Source: Sphingomonadaceae bacterium (GTDB taxonomy: Bacteria; Pseudomonadota; Alphaproteobacteria; Sphingomonadales; Sphingomonadaceae). From it: a stretch of DNA of 64,000 nucleotides. Positions within the stretch are counted from its first letter, which is position 1. Each line of letters opens with the position of its first letter. Positions 17,629 to 26,418 of this stretch are shown one piece after another. A program made the position numbers and the translations under genes. The stretch is taken from the NCBI GenBank assembly GCA_947473355.1, contig CANJCQ010000003.1, forward strand, positions 20,717 through 84,716, read 5' to 3'. The notes under the pieces were generated by a model. It ran no database searches. It was given only the letters and a program-made list of their open reading frames with translations, and was not told the DNA's origin.

Positions 17629-19494
17629 CTAAACACTCTCGTTTTGCCCCTCGCGCACCATCTGCATTCCCGCCATGCTGCCCTCATCGCGCCATGCGCG
17701 GATCAGGTCGTCGAAGGCGTTATAGCCAGGCCCATACATGTCGCCGAAGATGGTATAGCGGCTCGCCTCGATGCCTTCGTTGTTGTTGTAGCCGGGCGTG
17801 CATTGCGCCCAGAAGTCGCCGTCGTAATAGAACGTTTCGCGCACGTGCTTGACCCATGCCGCTTCGGCCTCGGCGCTGGGTTCGACTGTATCGCCGCCGC
17901 GCTTCATGGTTTCGCCGATGATATAGGCGAGGTGGCGGCCTTGCTGGTCATACATCAGGGTAGTCGAACCCGAGACGCCGCCCTGAATCCAGCCGGTCCA
18001 TAGCAGGCCAGGAAAACCGTTGAGGCTCATGCCGTGCAGCGTGCGGAAGCCGTCTTTCCAGTAGTCATAGAGCGACTGCCCGCCGCGGCCTTCGATGGTG
18101 TCGATCCCGTATTTGCGGCGCAGGTCCGTGGTGCTCTCGAAGCCGGTTGAATAGATGATGCAGTCGAACTCGTGCTCCACGCCGTTTGCCACGATCCCCT
18201 TTTCGGTGATCGCCTCGATGCCCTTGGTCGCCGAGACATCGATTATATCGACGTTGTCGCGGTTGAAGGCATCGAGATAGTCGTCGTTGAAGCAGGGGCG
18301 CTTGCACAGGAAGCGATACCACGGCTTGAGGATCTCGGCCTTGCGCGGATCCTTGACGGTATCATCAACGCGTTTGCGGATGCGCTCCATGGCGCGGTGA
18401 TCTTCCACCTCGCGCAGCGACATCAGTTCCTCGAAGCCCATTTCCGGCCAGCCCATCTCCTTGCGGCGGGCCTGGACATTGCGGTTGAGCTCGCTCCAGC
18501 CGTCGCAGATCAGGTCCTCGTCGTCGGGGCCATAGATGCCGTTGATGCCGGTGTGGAAGCTGTTCATCCGTTCGGCATGCCAGCCGGGATTGAGCTTTTT
18601 CGCCCAGTCGGGATCGGTCGGCATGTTGCCGCGAAAGTCGATATAGCTCGGCGTGCGCTGGAACACGGTGAGCTGCTTCACATATTTACCGAGATTTGGG
18701 ACGCACTGGATCGCGGTCGCCCCGGTGCCGATGATGGCGACGCGCTTGTCCTTGAGCTTGTCGAGCACCGGATTGCCGAACCCGCCACCGGTATAATCAT
18801 AGTCCCAGCGCATGGTGTGGAAGCTGTGGCCCTTGAAGCTCTTGATGCCGGGCACGCCGGGCAGCTTTGGCCGGTTGATCGGGCCGACTGCCATGATGAC
18901 GAAGCGGGCGCGGATCGTATCGCCCTGCCGGGTGGTGACGCGCCAGCGGCGGCTGCTCTCTTCCCATTGCAGCCCTTCGACCGTGGTGCCGAACAGGGCG
19001 TGCTCGTAAAGCCCGAAATGGCGTCCGATCGACTGGCAATATTCGAAGATTTCGGTGCCGTAGGAATAGCGATCCTTCGGCATGTAGTTCATTTCTTCGA
19101 GCAGCGGCAGGTAGGTGTAGCTCTCCACATCGCACTGCACGCCGGGGTAGCGGTTCCAGTACCAGGTGCCGCCGAAATCGCCGCCGCGATCGATGATGCG
19201 GACATTGGTGATCCCCGCCTCGACGAGCCGGCCCGCCGTGATCAGCCCGGCAAAGCCGCCGCCGAGCACGACAACATCGATCTCGTCATTTACCGGCTCG
19301 CGGGGCGGCAGCTTGGTGTAGGGGTCGAATTCGAAGAACTCTTCATATTCGCCGCGCGCTTCGATGTATTGCGCGAAGCCTTCGGCGCGGTGGCGCTTGA
19401 GACGCTCTTCCTCATAGCGCGCCCGCAGGGCCTCGATGTCGATATCGGGGGTGTCGGTTGCGCCGCAGCTTATGAAATTGGGATTGGCATTCAT
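17629..19494 (-). CDS. Flavin-containing monooxygenase, Baeyer-Villiger type
   Basis: A 621-residue two-dinucleotide-fold monooxygenase. It has the FAD motif VVLGGGFAG near residue 73, GGTWYWNRYPG near 107, the Baeyer-Villiger fingerprint FKGHSFHTMRW near 219, and the NADPH motif IIGTGATAIQ. It would insert oxygen next to a ketone, giving an ester or lactone, with FAD and NADPH. The length, including an N-terminal extension, fits the steroid/cyclopentadecanone-type subgroup. ATG 19494 follows the luciferase-like TGA by one base, which rejects the longer frame. Confidence 0.88.
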   Translation of the reverse strand: MNANPNFISCGATDTPDIDIEALRARYEEERLKRHRAEGFAQYIEARGEYEEFFEFDPYTKLPPREPVNDEIDVVVLGGGFAGLITAGRLVEAGITNVRIIDRGGDFGGTWYWNRYPGVQCDVESYTYLPLLEEMNYMPKDRYSYGTEIFEYCQSIGRHFGLYEHALFGTTVEGLQWEESSRRWRVTTRQGDTIRARFVIMAVGPINRPKLPGVPGIKSFKGHSFHTMRWDYDYTGGGFGNPVLDKLKDKRVAIIGTGATAIQCVPNLGKYVKQLTVFQRTPSYIDFRGNMPTDPDWAKKLNPGWHAERMNSFHTGINGIYGPDDEDLICDGWSELNRNVQARRKEMGWPEMGFEELMSLREVEDHRAMERIRKRVDDTVKDPRKAEILKPWYRFLCKRPCFNDDYLDAFNRDNVDIIDVSATKGIEAITEKGIVANGVEHEFDCIIYSTGFESTTDLRRKYGIDTIEGRGGQSLYDYWKDGFRTLHGMSLNGFPGLLWTGWIQGGVSGSTTLMYDQQGRHLAYIIGETMKRGGDTVEPSAEAEAAWVKHVRETFYYDGDFWAQCTPGYNNNEGIEASRYTIFGDMYGPGYNAFDDLIRAWRDEGSMAGMQMVREGQNESV

Positions 19495-19495
19495 G

Positions 19496-20677
19496 TCAGA
19501 CGGCAACCTTTTCGGGAAGCACGGCTGCATGCAAGGGCGCTTCCATTTTCTGGATTTCGGGGAGGACTTCGCAGGCAAACAGCTCGATGCTCGCCGCGCA
19601 TGCCTCATGCGGCATGGTGCCGAAATTGGGCACCACGGTGATTTCCGAGAAGGAACAGGCCTGCTGCGCCACCTTGATCCGGCGGATCACTTCGTCGGGC
19701 GTGCCAATCATCAGGTTGTCTTCGTGATAGCCCGAGGGGCGGGCGACGTTCTTTGCAGGTTCGCCCGTGACCGCAGCGGCGAGGATCGCGGTGGCCGCGC
19801 CCTGGCGGTCGGCATAGGCCTCATAGCCCTTGATGCCGATGAAGTTCGACGGGTCGGCAAAACCATAGTGCAGATTGACGTCGCGGTTGGCCTCGAACAC
19901 CCATTGGTCAGACTGGTCGAGCTCGGCCGCATTGGCGGCGCAATAGAGGAACAGCACGTTTTTGGGCTGGCACGGGCCCATGCCCTCCTCGGCGCGAAAC
20001 TGGTTGACCGCGCGGACATCCTCGCAGGCTTTCTCCAGCGGCTTGTTGCCTACGAACAGCGGGCGCAGGCCCTTGCGCGAGAGGATTTCGAGCGATTCCT
20101 TCGTTGCCGAAGAGCCATAGATTCGGGTGAGCAGGTCCTGGCTCTTGGGCGCGGGGCGGATCGAGGTTTCGGGGACTTTGAATATCTCGCCGTCGTAGGA
20201 AAAGCGTTCCTGCGAGAAGGCGAGGTTCAGGATATCCAGCGTCTCGTTGAAGCGCTGGCGGCTTTCCTCGCGCGGGATGCCCAGTGCTTCGAACTCGTTC
20301 TTGGCCACGCCGCGCCCGAGGCCGATAGTCTCATAGCGCCCGTTCGAGAGGGTATCGAGGAAGGCGATCTGGTGGGCAAGCCGCACCGGGTGCCACCAGG
20401 GCGCCACCACCACCATGGTGCCGAAAGTCACCCGCTCGGTGCGCCCAGCAAAATAGCTGAGCAGCTGCAGCGGGTTGGGGGTCATGCCATAGGGTGAGCC
20501 GCAATGATCGGGCGCCCAGATGCCGTCGAACCCCAGCGGTTCGGCCATGTCGCCCAGCGCCATCATCGATTCGACGCATTGCCAGTCGGGCGTCTCTGGC
20601 GCTTGCGCATAGTCGCCCGCCATGATGCGGAGCCAGTCCTGCGAATTGGTCGATGACAGGCCGAGATTGACCTTCAT
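19496..20677 (-). CDS. LLM-class (luciferase-like) flavin-dependent oxidoreductase
   Basis: A 393-residue TIM-barrel flavoenzyme of the bacterial luciferase family, with GIWAPDHCGSPYG near the N terminus, FGTMVVVAPWWHP, and IGLGRGVAKNEF. Such enzymes use FMNH2 (or F420 in some groups) to oxygenate a substrate. It is packed between the Rieske and Baeyer-Villiger-type genes with gaps of 6 and 1 bases, so it is very likely part of the same pathway. Its flavin reductase partner is not visible. Confidence 0.87.
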   Translation of the reverse strand: MKVNLGLSSTNSQDWLRIMAGDYAQAPETPDWQCVESMMALGDMAEPLGFDGIWAPDHCGSPYGMTPNPLQLLSYFAGRTERVTFGTMVVVAPWWHPVRLAHQIAFLDTLSNGRYETIGLGRGVAKNEFEALGIPREESRQRFNETLDILNLAFSQERFSYDGEIFKVPETSIRPAPKSQDLLTRIYGSSATKESLEILSRKGLRPLFVGNKPLEKACEDVRAVNQFRAEEGMGPCQPKNVLFLYCAANAAELDQSDQWVFEANRDVNLHYGFADPSNFIGIKGYEAYADRQGAATAILAAAVTGEPAKNVARPSGYHEDNLMIGTPDEVIRRIKVAQQACSFSEITVVPNFGTMPHEACAASIELFACEVLPEIQKMEAPLHAAVLPEKVAV

Positions 20678-20683
20678 GGGCGA

Positions 20684-22045
20684 TCAGCTCTCGATCTTTT
20701 TGGGTCCACCCATGCCGATGACCTTTGCGAGGTTGTAGTGGAGGCTCGCCACTGTCCGCTCCATGTAAGGGTTGGGCTGGGCGCCGCGCCAGTGGGCGTT
20801 CTTCATGCCTTTCTGCACGGCCGTCATGTTCTGAAAGTCCTGCTGCAGCACCGGCGGCCAGTCTTCGGGCTTGGTATATTCCCAGTCCGTCGCAGGCGCT
20901 TCGCTTTCGGGATAGAGCTCGTAGACCGCGCCTTCGAAGATGCACATGTCGGGGTTATCGCCATAGGGCCGCGCTTGGTAGCAGAGCATGTTGTTGACCG
21001 CGTGGCCGATCTGCTGGTTGGGGAAGATCTGCCACGACGTGCCGCTCTGGGCGGTGTGCTGCGGATCGACCACGGGCCAGACCACGCCGCGCGCTTCATC
21101 GACCGCGCGCGCGGTGGTCAGCCAGTACTTCGAGACATCGGGCGCGGGCGTGCCTTCGGGCAGTTCATCCGCCAGCCGGTTGGCGACATCGACGAGGGTG
21201 CGGGTGGTGTTGGTATTGGCGTTTTCCCAGGTGAAGTTCTGCATTTCGGCAGTCGAAAGGCGCGGATCGCCGGTGCCCAGGCGCAGCTTGGCGGCGTCCT
21301 CTTCCTGGCCCTTGGGCGCATCGTAGCCGATGTTGGAATGCTTGCCCTGATTGCGGCCCCAGCCGCGAAACTGGCCGAATTCCATGAATTCAGGGTGCGT
21401 TCCCGGCACATGGTAGGTCTCGCAGAAGGCCTCCATGGCGACCTTCCAGTTGCATTCAAAGATCACCCACTTGCGCCAGCGGCAGCGCATGTTTTCGAGC
21501 TTGAAGGGATCGAGCATGGTCGCGGCAGGCTCTAGATATTCGCGCAAGGGGCCTGCATTGGAATCGATGTTGACCCACAGGAACCCGCCCCATTCGCCCA
21601 CGGCGACCTTGCCCAGGCTGGTGCGATCCTCGGTGAGTACGCCGTTCCAGTCGTCCTGATGTTCAATGAAAGTGCACTTGCCTTCGCGGTTGAAGGTCCA
21701 GCCGTGGAAACCGCACACGATGTTGGTCTTGTTGCCGCGCGCGTTGCGCTGGCCAGCAGGCGTATCGATCAGCTTGCGGCCGCGGTGCGGGCAGACATTG
21801 TGGAAGGCGCGGATCGTGCCGTCATCGGCGCGGGTAATGATCACCGAATCGTCGGCGATATCATAGGTGATATAGTCGCCGACATTCGGGATGTCCTCGG
21901 TCCGTCCGGCCTGCAGCCAATGGCTGCGCCACAGCTTGTCCCGCTCGGCCTTGGCGAATTCCGCGCTGATATACGCGTCTGGTCCAATGACGACTGGCTG
22001 CGCCAGTTCGTCCGCCACTTCGACAACCTTGCCCATCTCGCCCAT
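20684..22045 (-). CDS. Rieske non-heme iron oxygenase, alpha subunit
   Basis: A 453-residue ring-hydroxylating oxygenase. The Rieske [2Fe-2S] ligands lie in CPHRG (near residue 84) and CGFHGW (near 108), and the mononuclear iron site in ETYHVPGTH (near 207-215). It would hydroxylate or demethylate a cyclic substrate. No beta subunit, ferredoxin or reductase is encoded nearby, so it may be an alpha-only type fed by a reductase elsewhere. It ends 6 bases before the luciferase-like gene. Confidence 0.92.
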   Translation of the reverse strand: MGEMGKVVEVADELAQPVVIGPDAYISAEFAKAERDKLWRSHWLQAGRTEDIPNVGDYITYDIADDSVIITRADDGTIRAFHNVCPHRGRKLIDTPAGQRNARGNKTNIVCGFHGWTFNREGKCTFIEHQDDWNGVLTEDRTSLGKVAVGEWGGFLWVNIDSNAGPLREYLEPAATMLDPFKLENMRCRWRKWVIFECNWKVAMEAFCETYHVPGTHPEFMEFGQFRGWGRNQGKHSNIGYDAPKGQEEDAAKLRLGTGDPRLSTAEMQNFTWENANTNTTRTLVDVANRLADELPEGTPAPDVSKYWLTTARAVDEARGVVWPVVDPQHTAQSGTSWQIFPNQQIGHAVNNMLCYQARPYGDNPDMCIFEGAVYELYPESEAPATDWEYTKPEDWPPVLQQDFQNMTAVQKGMKNAHWRGAQPNPYMERTVASLHYNLAKVIGMGGPKKIES

Positions 22046-22095
22046 GTTTCGTCTTCCTTGAATTGATATGTTGCCGCGAAGCCTATCAGAGCCAT

Positions 22096-22791
22096 TTAGG
22101 CGGCAAAAGCCTCGTCGAACAGATACTGCATTGCCGCCCAGCTGCGGCGTTCAGCTCGGGCGTCATATTTGAGGCCGGCCATGCCTATCGAAGAGGCATC
22201 CTTGTTAGTGAACGAGTGCTCGACCCCGGTCAGCAGCAGCATCTGGCAGTCGATCCCGGCTTCGGCCATATTGGCCATGAATGCATCGCGCTGGTCCTTC
22301 GGGATCAGCGGATCGGCGTCGCCGATGCAGACCAGCACCGATCCCCTGATATTCTTCGAATCGGTGGCAATCCCTGAGCCGAGCCCCGAGTGGAAACCGA
22401 CTGCAGCCTTCACATCCGCGCCCGAACGCGCCAGCTCGATCGCTGAAGTTCCGCCAAAGCAGAAACCGATTGCCGCAAGCTTGTTCGCATCGACGTGTGG
22501 CTGGTCGGCAAGTGCTGCAAGCCCGGCATTCAGCCGCGCACGCCATTCGGCATTGTCCTGCACCAGCGCGCCGAGGATCGCCATCGGCTCGCCTTCGGAC
22601 CCGGCAAACATGTCGGGCGCAAAGGCGACATAGCCAAGCGCTGCCAGCGCATCGCATTTCGAGCGGGTATTGGCGCTGAGGCCATTGCCCTCATGCAGCA
22701 CCAGCACGCCGGGGGCTTGTCTGCCGCCCGAACCATCGGCCAGATAGCCGCTGCTTGTCCGCCCTTCTCCGGACCAGTTGATTTCCGCCAT
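22096..22791 (-). CDS. Dienelactone hydrolase-family protein
   Basis: A 231-residue alpha/beta hydrolase with a cysteine nucleophile in GFCFGGTSA near residue 107, and acid and histidine residues near PLIPKD and GVEHSF, the dienelactone hydrolase triad. It would open a lactone or enol ester. ATG 22791 is preferred because GGAGAG lies 6 bases upstream; an in-frame ATG at 22809 lacks this. It leads the 14-gene minus-strand run and is divergent from the DUF385 gene. Confidence 0.88.
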   Translation of the reverse strand: MAEINWSGEGRTSSGYLADGSGGRQAPGVLVLHEGNGLSANTRSKCDALAALGYVAFAPDMFAGSEGEPMAILGALVQDNAEWRARLNAGLAALADQPHVDANKLAAIGFCFGGTSAIELARSGADVKAAVGFHSGLGSGIATDSKNIRGSVLVCIGDADPLIPKDQRDAFMANMAEAGIDCQMLLLTGVEHSFTNKDASSIGMAGLKYDARAERRSWAAMQYLFDEAFAA

Positions 22792-22929
22792 ATCTCGCTC
22801 TCCACTCATCTCTGCGGTTTGGACCGCTTGCGCTTTGCCTAGCGCCTATCTCGCCAGATGCAATTGCCTGTGGACACGGCAGGCGAAATCCCGACAATGG
22901 CTAGCAAGAACAGTGTTCAGGAGAGAATC
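22792..22929. promoter_or_regulatory. Divergent control region of the catabolic gene run
   Basis: This 138-base gap lies between the dienelactone hydrolase (minus) and DUF385 (plus) starts, so it must hold the main promoter of the minus-strand run and that of the DUF385 gene. A small dyad, GCGGT-TTGG-ACCGC at 22814-22827, is the only clear symmetry. I cannot name a sigma-factor box with confidence. Confidence 0.4.
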
Positions 22930-23445
22930 ATGAGCGACGCCGATTCAGCCGCAATCCGTGAAGTCCGCAAGGACTGGGTGAGCGAACATCGCGATATGTA
23001 TCTGCAATCGGGCGGCGCGCAGGGCCACCTGATGGATATCACCGCCGTCGGGGCCTATTCGCTGGGGGCGCACTGCCTGGTCAAATACAAGGGCCGCAAG
23101 AGCGGCAAGGTGTTCATCACGGCGCTATGCTATTCGATTGTCGCGGGCGAAGTAGTGATCTGCGCCTCCAAGGGCGGGGCCGATACCCATCCCGACTGGT
23201 ATCTCAACCTGGTGGCCAGCCCTGAGGTCGAGTTCCAGATCGCAACGCAGGCTTATCGCGGCACTTGGCGCGAGCCCGAAGGGGCCGAGCGCGAGAAGGT
23301 CTGGGCTGTAATGGTCGATAACTTCCCGTTCTATGCCAATTATCAGAAATCGACCACGCGGGTGATCCCGCTGGTGATGATGAAGCTGGCGGAGGAAATT
23401 CCGGTGTTCAAGGAAAGCGACGCGACGGGCCAGCGGCAGTTTTGA
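22930..23445 (+). CDS. DUF385 (deazaflavin-type nitroreductase/quinone reductase family) protein
   Basis: A 171-residue split-barrel protein with the family motifs KGRKSG, CASKGGADTHPDWYLNL and the C-terminal NFPFYANYQ region. Mycobacterial members use deazaflavin F420 to reduce nitro compounds or quinones. Sphingomonads are not generally known to make F420, so the cofactor here is uncertain. ATG 22930 follows AGGAGAGA by about 5 bases; the frame is open 24 codons further. A second family member lies at 57998-58459. Confidence 0.82.
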   Translation: MSDADSAAIREVRKDWVSEHRDMYLQSGGAQGHLMDITAVGAYSLGAHCLVKYKGRKSGKVFITALCYSIVAGEVVICASKGGADTHPDWYLNLVASPEVEFQIATQAYRGTWREPEGAEREKVWAVMVDNFPFYANYQKSTTRVIPLVMMKLAEEIPVFKESDATGQRQF

Positions 23446-23476
23446 ACTTCGTCCCCCAGCTTGGCTCGGGAAGAAT

Positions 23477-24124
23477 CTAGGCGGCCGGCTTCATCAGTTC
23501 CCGCACAAACCCGATCAGCCCGGTCTGCCGCGCGCGGCGCAGCCTTTCCGCCGCCAGAATCTGCTGCACCTGCGTGAAGCATTCTTCGACGTCGTCGTTG
23601 ATCACGACATAATCATAGCCGTCCCAGTGGCTGATCTCGGCGCGGGCGCGTTCCATGCGGGCATTGATCACTTCGGCGCTGTCGGTGGCGCGGCCCGCAA
23701 GGCGCTGGTGCAGCTCATCGATGCTGGGCGGCAGCAGGAAGATGCGGACAACGTCCTGCTGATCTTTTTGATAGAGCTGCTGGGTGCCCTGCCAGTCGAT
23801 GTCGAACAGGAAATCCTGCCCCGCTTTCAGCCCGGCGCGAATACTGGCCTTTGGCGTGCCATAGGAATGGCCGAATACATGCGCCCATTCGTAGAATTCA
23901 TCCTCTGCAACCAGGCGGTCAAACTGGTCCTGGCTGACGAAGAAATAGTCTTTTGCCTCCACTTCGCCGACCCGCATCGGCCGCGTGGTCATTGAAACCG
24001 AGAGGCGAATATCCTCGTCGCGGTTCAGCAGCATATGCGAAATAGTGGTCTTGCCCGCGCCCGAGGGTGACGACAGAATCAGCATCAGCCCCCGGCGCTG
24101 GAGCGCGTCACGCGTCGGCATCAT
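23477..24124 (-). CDS. gmk: Guanylate kinase
   Basis: A 215-residue guanylate kinase that phosphorylates GMP to GDP with ATP. It has the P-loop SSPSGAGKTT at residues 18-27, the GMP-binding TTRPMRVGE and YFF segments, and FLFDIDWQG. The double ATG at 24124/24121 is chosen from the usual family N terminus; it overlaps the upstream small gene by 17 bases. A longer open frame to 24196 has no family support. Confidence 0.95.
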   Translation of the reverse strand: MMPTRDALQRRGLMLILSSPSGAGKTTISHMLLNRDEDIRLSVSMTTRPMRVGEVEAKDYFFVSQDQFDRLVAEDEFYEWAHVFGHSYGTPKASIRAGLKAGQDFLFDIDWQGTQQLYQKDQQDVVRIFLLPPSIDELHQRLAGRATDSAEVINARMERARAEISHWDGYDYVVINDDVEECFTQVQQILAAERLRRARQTGLIGFVRELMKPAA

Positions 24125-24401
24125 GGCCCTCAATGGAGCTGGCTGCCTTGCGCCGGGCCAGATGCGCGCGTCGCCTTTCGTAAAGCTCCTTGGCAAGGAG
24201 CCCGCCGCCGACCACGATTGCGCCTGGGACTGAACGCGCGGCGATGCGGGTCAGCGCGGCGCCGGCAATCGCGCGGGTGATCGACGGCGCAGCCTTTGGT
24301 GCTTGTGAAACGGCGGGAAACAGCCGCTGCGCGGCCTTGTCCAGCAACTTGCCGCCAGTGCTCCGGGCGATCCGGGCAAGAAGGCGATTATCGAGCGGCA
24401 T
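24108..24401 (-). CDS. Small conserved-type protein, unknown function
   Basis: A 97-residue basic protein with a hydrophobic middle (AIAGAAL and PGAIVVGGGLLA) and a charged C terminus (ELYERRRAHLARRK). It may be peripherally membrane-bound. I do not recognise the family. It is held between sspB (12 bases away) and gmk (overlapping by 17 bases), so it is probably expressed with both. Confidence 0.65.
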   Translation of the reverse strand: MPLDNRLLARIARSTGGKLLDKAAQRLFPAVSQAPKAAPSITRAIAGAALTRIAARSVPGAIVVGGGLLAKELYERRRAHLARRKAASSIEGHDADA

Positions 24402-24413
24402 GCGGCCCTGCGC

Positions 24414-24917
24414 TTACTTCTTCCGGCCGAAATCGACCGAAACGACATTCGAGCCATCGCCGGCGGGCGCGGCGCGGGGGCCAGACTCGGCATCAGGCGC
24501 ATCGTTTTCCGTCGCTTCATGCGGTTCGGGCTCGATCTCGGTCACTTCGGCCTGGAATTGCAGCCCGAAATCAACCTCGGGGTCAACGAAGCCAGTGATC
24601 GCAGCGAACGGAATGACCAGTTTTGCCGGCACCTGGTTGAAAGTCAGCCCGACCGAGAAGTGATCGGCTTCCACTGACAGATCCCAGAACTTGTTCTGCA
24701 GCACGATGGTCATCTCGTCAGGAAAGCGTTCCTTGAGATGCGGCGGGATCGCCACGCCGGGGGCGTGGGTCTTGAAAGTAATGTAGAAATGATGGTTGCC
24801 GGGCAGGGTGCCGCCCGAGACCTGAACCTGGCCGAGCACTCGTCCGACCACGGCGCGCAGGGCTTCCTGCACGATTTCATCGTAAGGGATCAGACTGTCG
24901 GGGCCGCTGTCGTTCAT
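24414..24917 (-). CDS. sspB: SspB-family ClpXP adaptor
   Basis: A 167-residue protein of the alphaproteobacterial SspB family, which hands ssrA-tagged and other substrates to the ClpXP protease. It has the family core LIPYDEIVQEALR, HHFYITFKT, PDEMTIVLQ and PFAAITGFVDP. A long acidic, proline- and alanine-rich tail ends in VVSVDFGRKK, the short C-terminal segment that binds ClpX. ATG 24917 is used; TTG 24929 in frame is possible. It is divergent from hisB across 119 bases. Confidence 0.9.
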   Translation of the reverse strand: MNDSGPDSLIPYDEIVQEALRAVVGRVLGQVQVSGGTLPGNHHFYITFKTHAPGVAIPPHLKERFPDEMTIVLQNKFWDLSVEADHFSVGLTFNQVPAKLVIPFAAITGFVDPEVDFGLQFQAEVTEIEPEPHEATENDAPDAESGPRAAPAGDGSNVVSVDFGRKK

Positions 24918-25036
24918 CGCGTCAGTCAAGTGGCCCGCGCAATTGCGCGGGTCAAGAGGCAGCTTGCCCTAATCCACTGGCGCCAGAGCTGATGCGAGCA
25001 TTGATTCCCGCGCCCCCGGGTCTATAGGCCTCACCC

Positions 25037-25630
25037 ATGCGCACCGCCTCTATCGCCCGCAAGACCAGCGAAACCGATATTGCCGTCGAGGTAAACCTCG
25101 ATGGCACTGGCGCCTATGCCGTCTCCACCGGCATCGGCTTCCTCGATCACATGATCGAACAGTTCTCGCGCCATTCGCTGATCGACATCTCCTGCCAGAT
25201 CAAGGGCGACCTGCACGTCGACCAGCATCACACGACGGAAGACAGCGCCATTGCCATTGGCCAGGCCATTGTCCAGGCGCTGGGCGACAAGGCCGGGATC
25301 GGGCGCTATGGCATGGCCTATTCGCCGATGGACGAGGCCTTGTGCCGCGTGACGCTGGATATATCCGGGCGGCCGTGGCTGGTGTGGAATGCGAGCTTTA
25401 CCCAGCCAAGGCTTGGCGAAATGGATACCGAGCTGTTCCAGCACTGGTTCCACTCGATCGCGCAAGCCATTGGCATCACGCTGCATGTCGAGCAGCTCTA
25501 TGGTGACAACAACCACCACATCATCGAAGGTATCTTTAAAGGCTTCGCCCGCGCCATGCGGCAGGCGGTGGAGCTCGATCCGCGCAAGGCCGGGGCGATC
25601 CCTTCAACCAAGGGCCAGCTCGGTGGCTGA
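25037..25630 (+). CDS. hisB: Imidazoleglycerol-phosphate dehydratase
   Basis: A 197-residue HisB dehydratase, which makes imidazole acetol phosphate in histidine synthesis. The two metal-binding histidine clusters are present: FLDHM with DQHHTTED, and GDNNHHIIE with its glutamate. There is no phosphatase domain, as is normal outside enterobacteria. It leads the his gene group and overlaps hisH by 8 bases. Confidence 0.97.
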   Translation: MRTASIARKTSETDIAVEVNLDGTGAYAVSTGIGFLDHMIEQFSRHSLIDISCQIKGDLHVDQHHTTEDSAIAIGQAIVQALGDKAGIGRYGMAYSPMDEALCRVTLDISGRPWLVWNASFTQPRLGEMDTELFQHWFHSIAQAIGITLHVEQLYGDNNHHIIEGIFKGFARAMRQAVELDPRKAGAIPSTKGQLGG

Positions 25631-26252
25631 GATTGTTGCGCTAGTGGACTACGGCGCGGGCAATTTGCATTCGGTGGAAAGCGCACTGCGGGCAGCTGGC
25701 GCTGAGGATGTTGCCGTCACTTCCAATCCGCTGGTGGTGCGCGCGGCGGACCGCATCGTTCTGCCCGGCGTCGGCAGTTTCAAGGCCTGCGCCGAGGGGC
25801 TGCGCGCTGTCCCAGGCATGATTGAGGCGATGGAAGAGCGGGTGCATGTGGGCGGCGCGCCGTTCCTCGGCATTTGCGTCGGCATGCAATTGCTCGCGAG
25901 CCGCGGCGTGGAGCATGGCGTGACCGAGGGCCTCGACTGGATCCCCGGCGAAGTGCGCCACATCGATACCAGCGATCCCGCCATTAAGGTGCCGCACATG
26001 GGCTGGAACGACGTCCTGCCGATGCGCCACATGGATGGCGCACAGCTGATCGAGCCGGGCGAGGCCTATTTCCTGCATAGCTACCATCTCGTGCCCGACG
26101 AGGGCCGGCATATTGCTGCCATGACCGACCACGGCGGCGGGATTATCGCGGCGGTGGCACGCGATACGATTGTCGGCGTGCAGTTTCATCCCGAGAAGAG
26201 CCAGGCCTATGGGCTGGAATTGCTGGCGCGGTTTCTGGAGTGGCGGCCATGA
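25623..26252 (+). CDS. hisH: Imidazole glycerol phosphate synthase, glutaminase subunit
   Basis: A 209-residue class-I glutamine amidotransferase that feeds ammonia to HisF. The triad is C85 in GICVGMQ, with H189 and E191 in FHPEK; the N-terminal [10 protein letters not shown] is typical. The start is GTG at 25623, inside the end of hisB. The frame is open far upstream, but that part is hisB in another frame. Confidence 0.96.
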   Translation: MAEIVALVDYGAGNLHSVESALRAAGAEDVAVTSNPLVVRAADRIVLPGVGSFKACAEGLRAVPGMIEAMEERVHVGGAPFLGICVGMQLLASRGVEHGVTEGLDWIPGEVRHIDTSDPAIKVPHMGWNDVLPMRHMDGAQLIEPGEAYFLHSYHLVPDEGRHIAAMTDHGGGIIAAVARDTIVGVQFHPEKSQAYGLELLARFLEWRP

Positions 26253-26255
26253 GGG

Positions 26256-26409
26256 CCCCCTCTCCAACTCCGGCTAGGCTGCTGTGCAGCCAAGCCTTCG
26301 TATCCTCTCCCACGAGGGGAGAGGAGCAGTGCCGCTTGGCTCCTCCCTCCTTGCGGGGGAGGAAAGCGCAGCTTGCCGCTTTGGCGGCTAGCGTAGCTTG
26401 GAGAGGGGG
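26256..26409. repeat. Folded GC-rich extragenic repeat inside the his genes, copy 3
   Basis: CCCCCTCTCCAA at 26256-26267 pairs perfectly with TTGGAGAGGGGG at 26398-26409, enclosing the gap between hisH and hisA. Inside it a hairpin is formed by CCTCTCCC at 26304-26311 with GGGAGAGG at 26317-26324, and there is another CCTCCC/GGGAGG dyad near 26342-26362. The right arm supplies the GAGAGGGGG that serves as hisA ribosome binding site. Confidence 0.75.
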
Positions 26410-26418
26410 TCTCCGCCC

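Noticed and set aside
18172..19641. 489-residue open frame on the plus strand
   Set aside because: It is antisense to the Baeyer-Villiger-type gene and has no motif of its own.
19496..20677. Luciferase-like protein as an F420-dependent enzyme to pair with the DUF385 proteins
   Set aside because: The family contains both FMN and F420 users, and nothing in the sequence or window shows F420 synthesis, so the cofactor link was not claimed.
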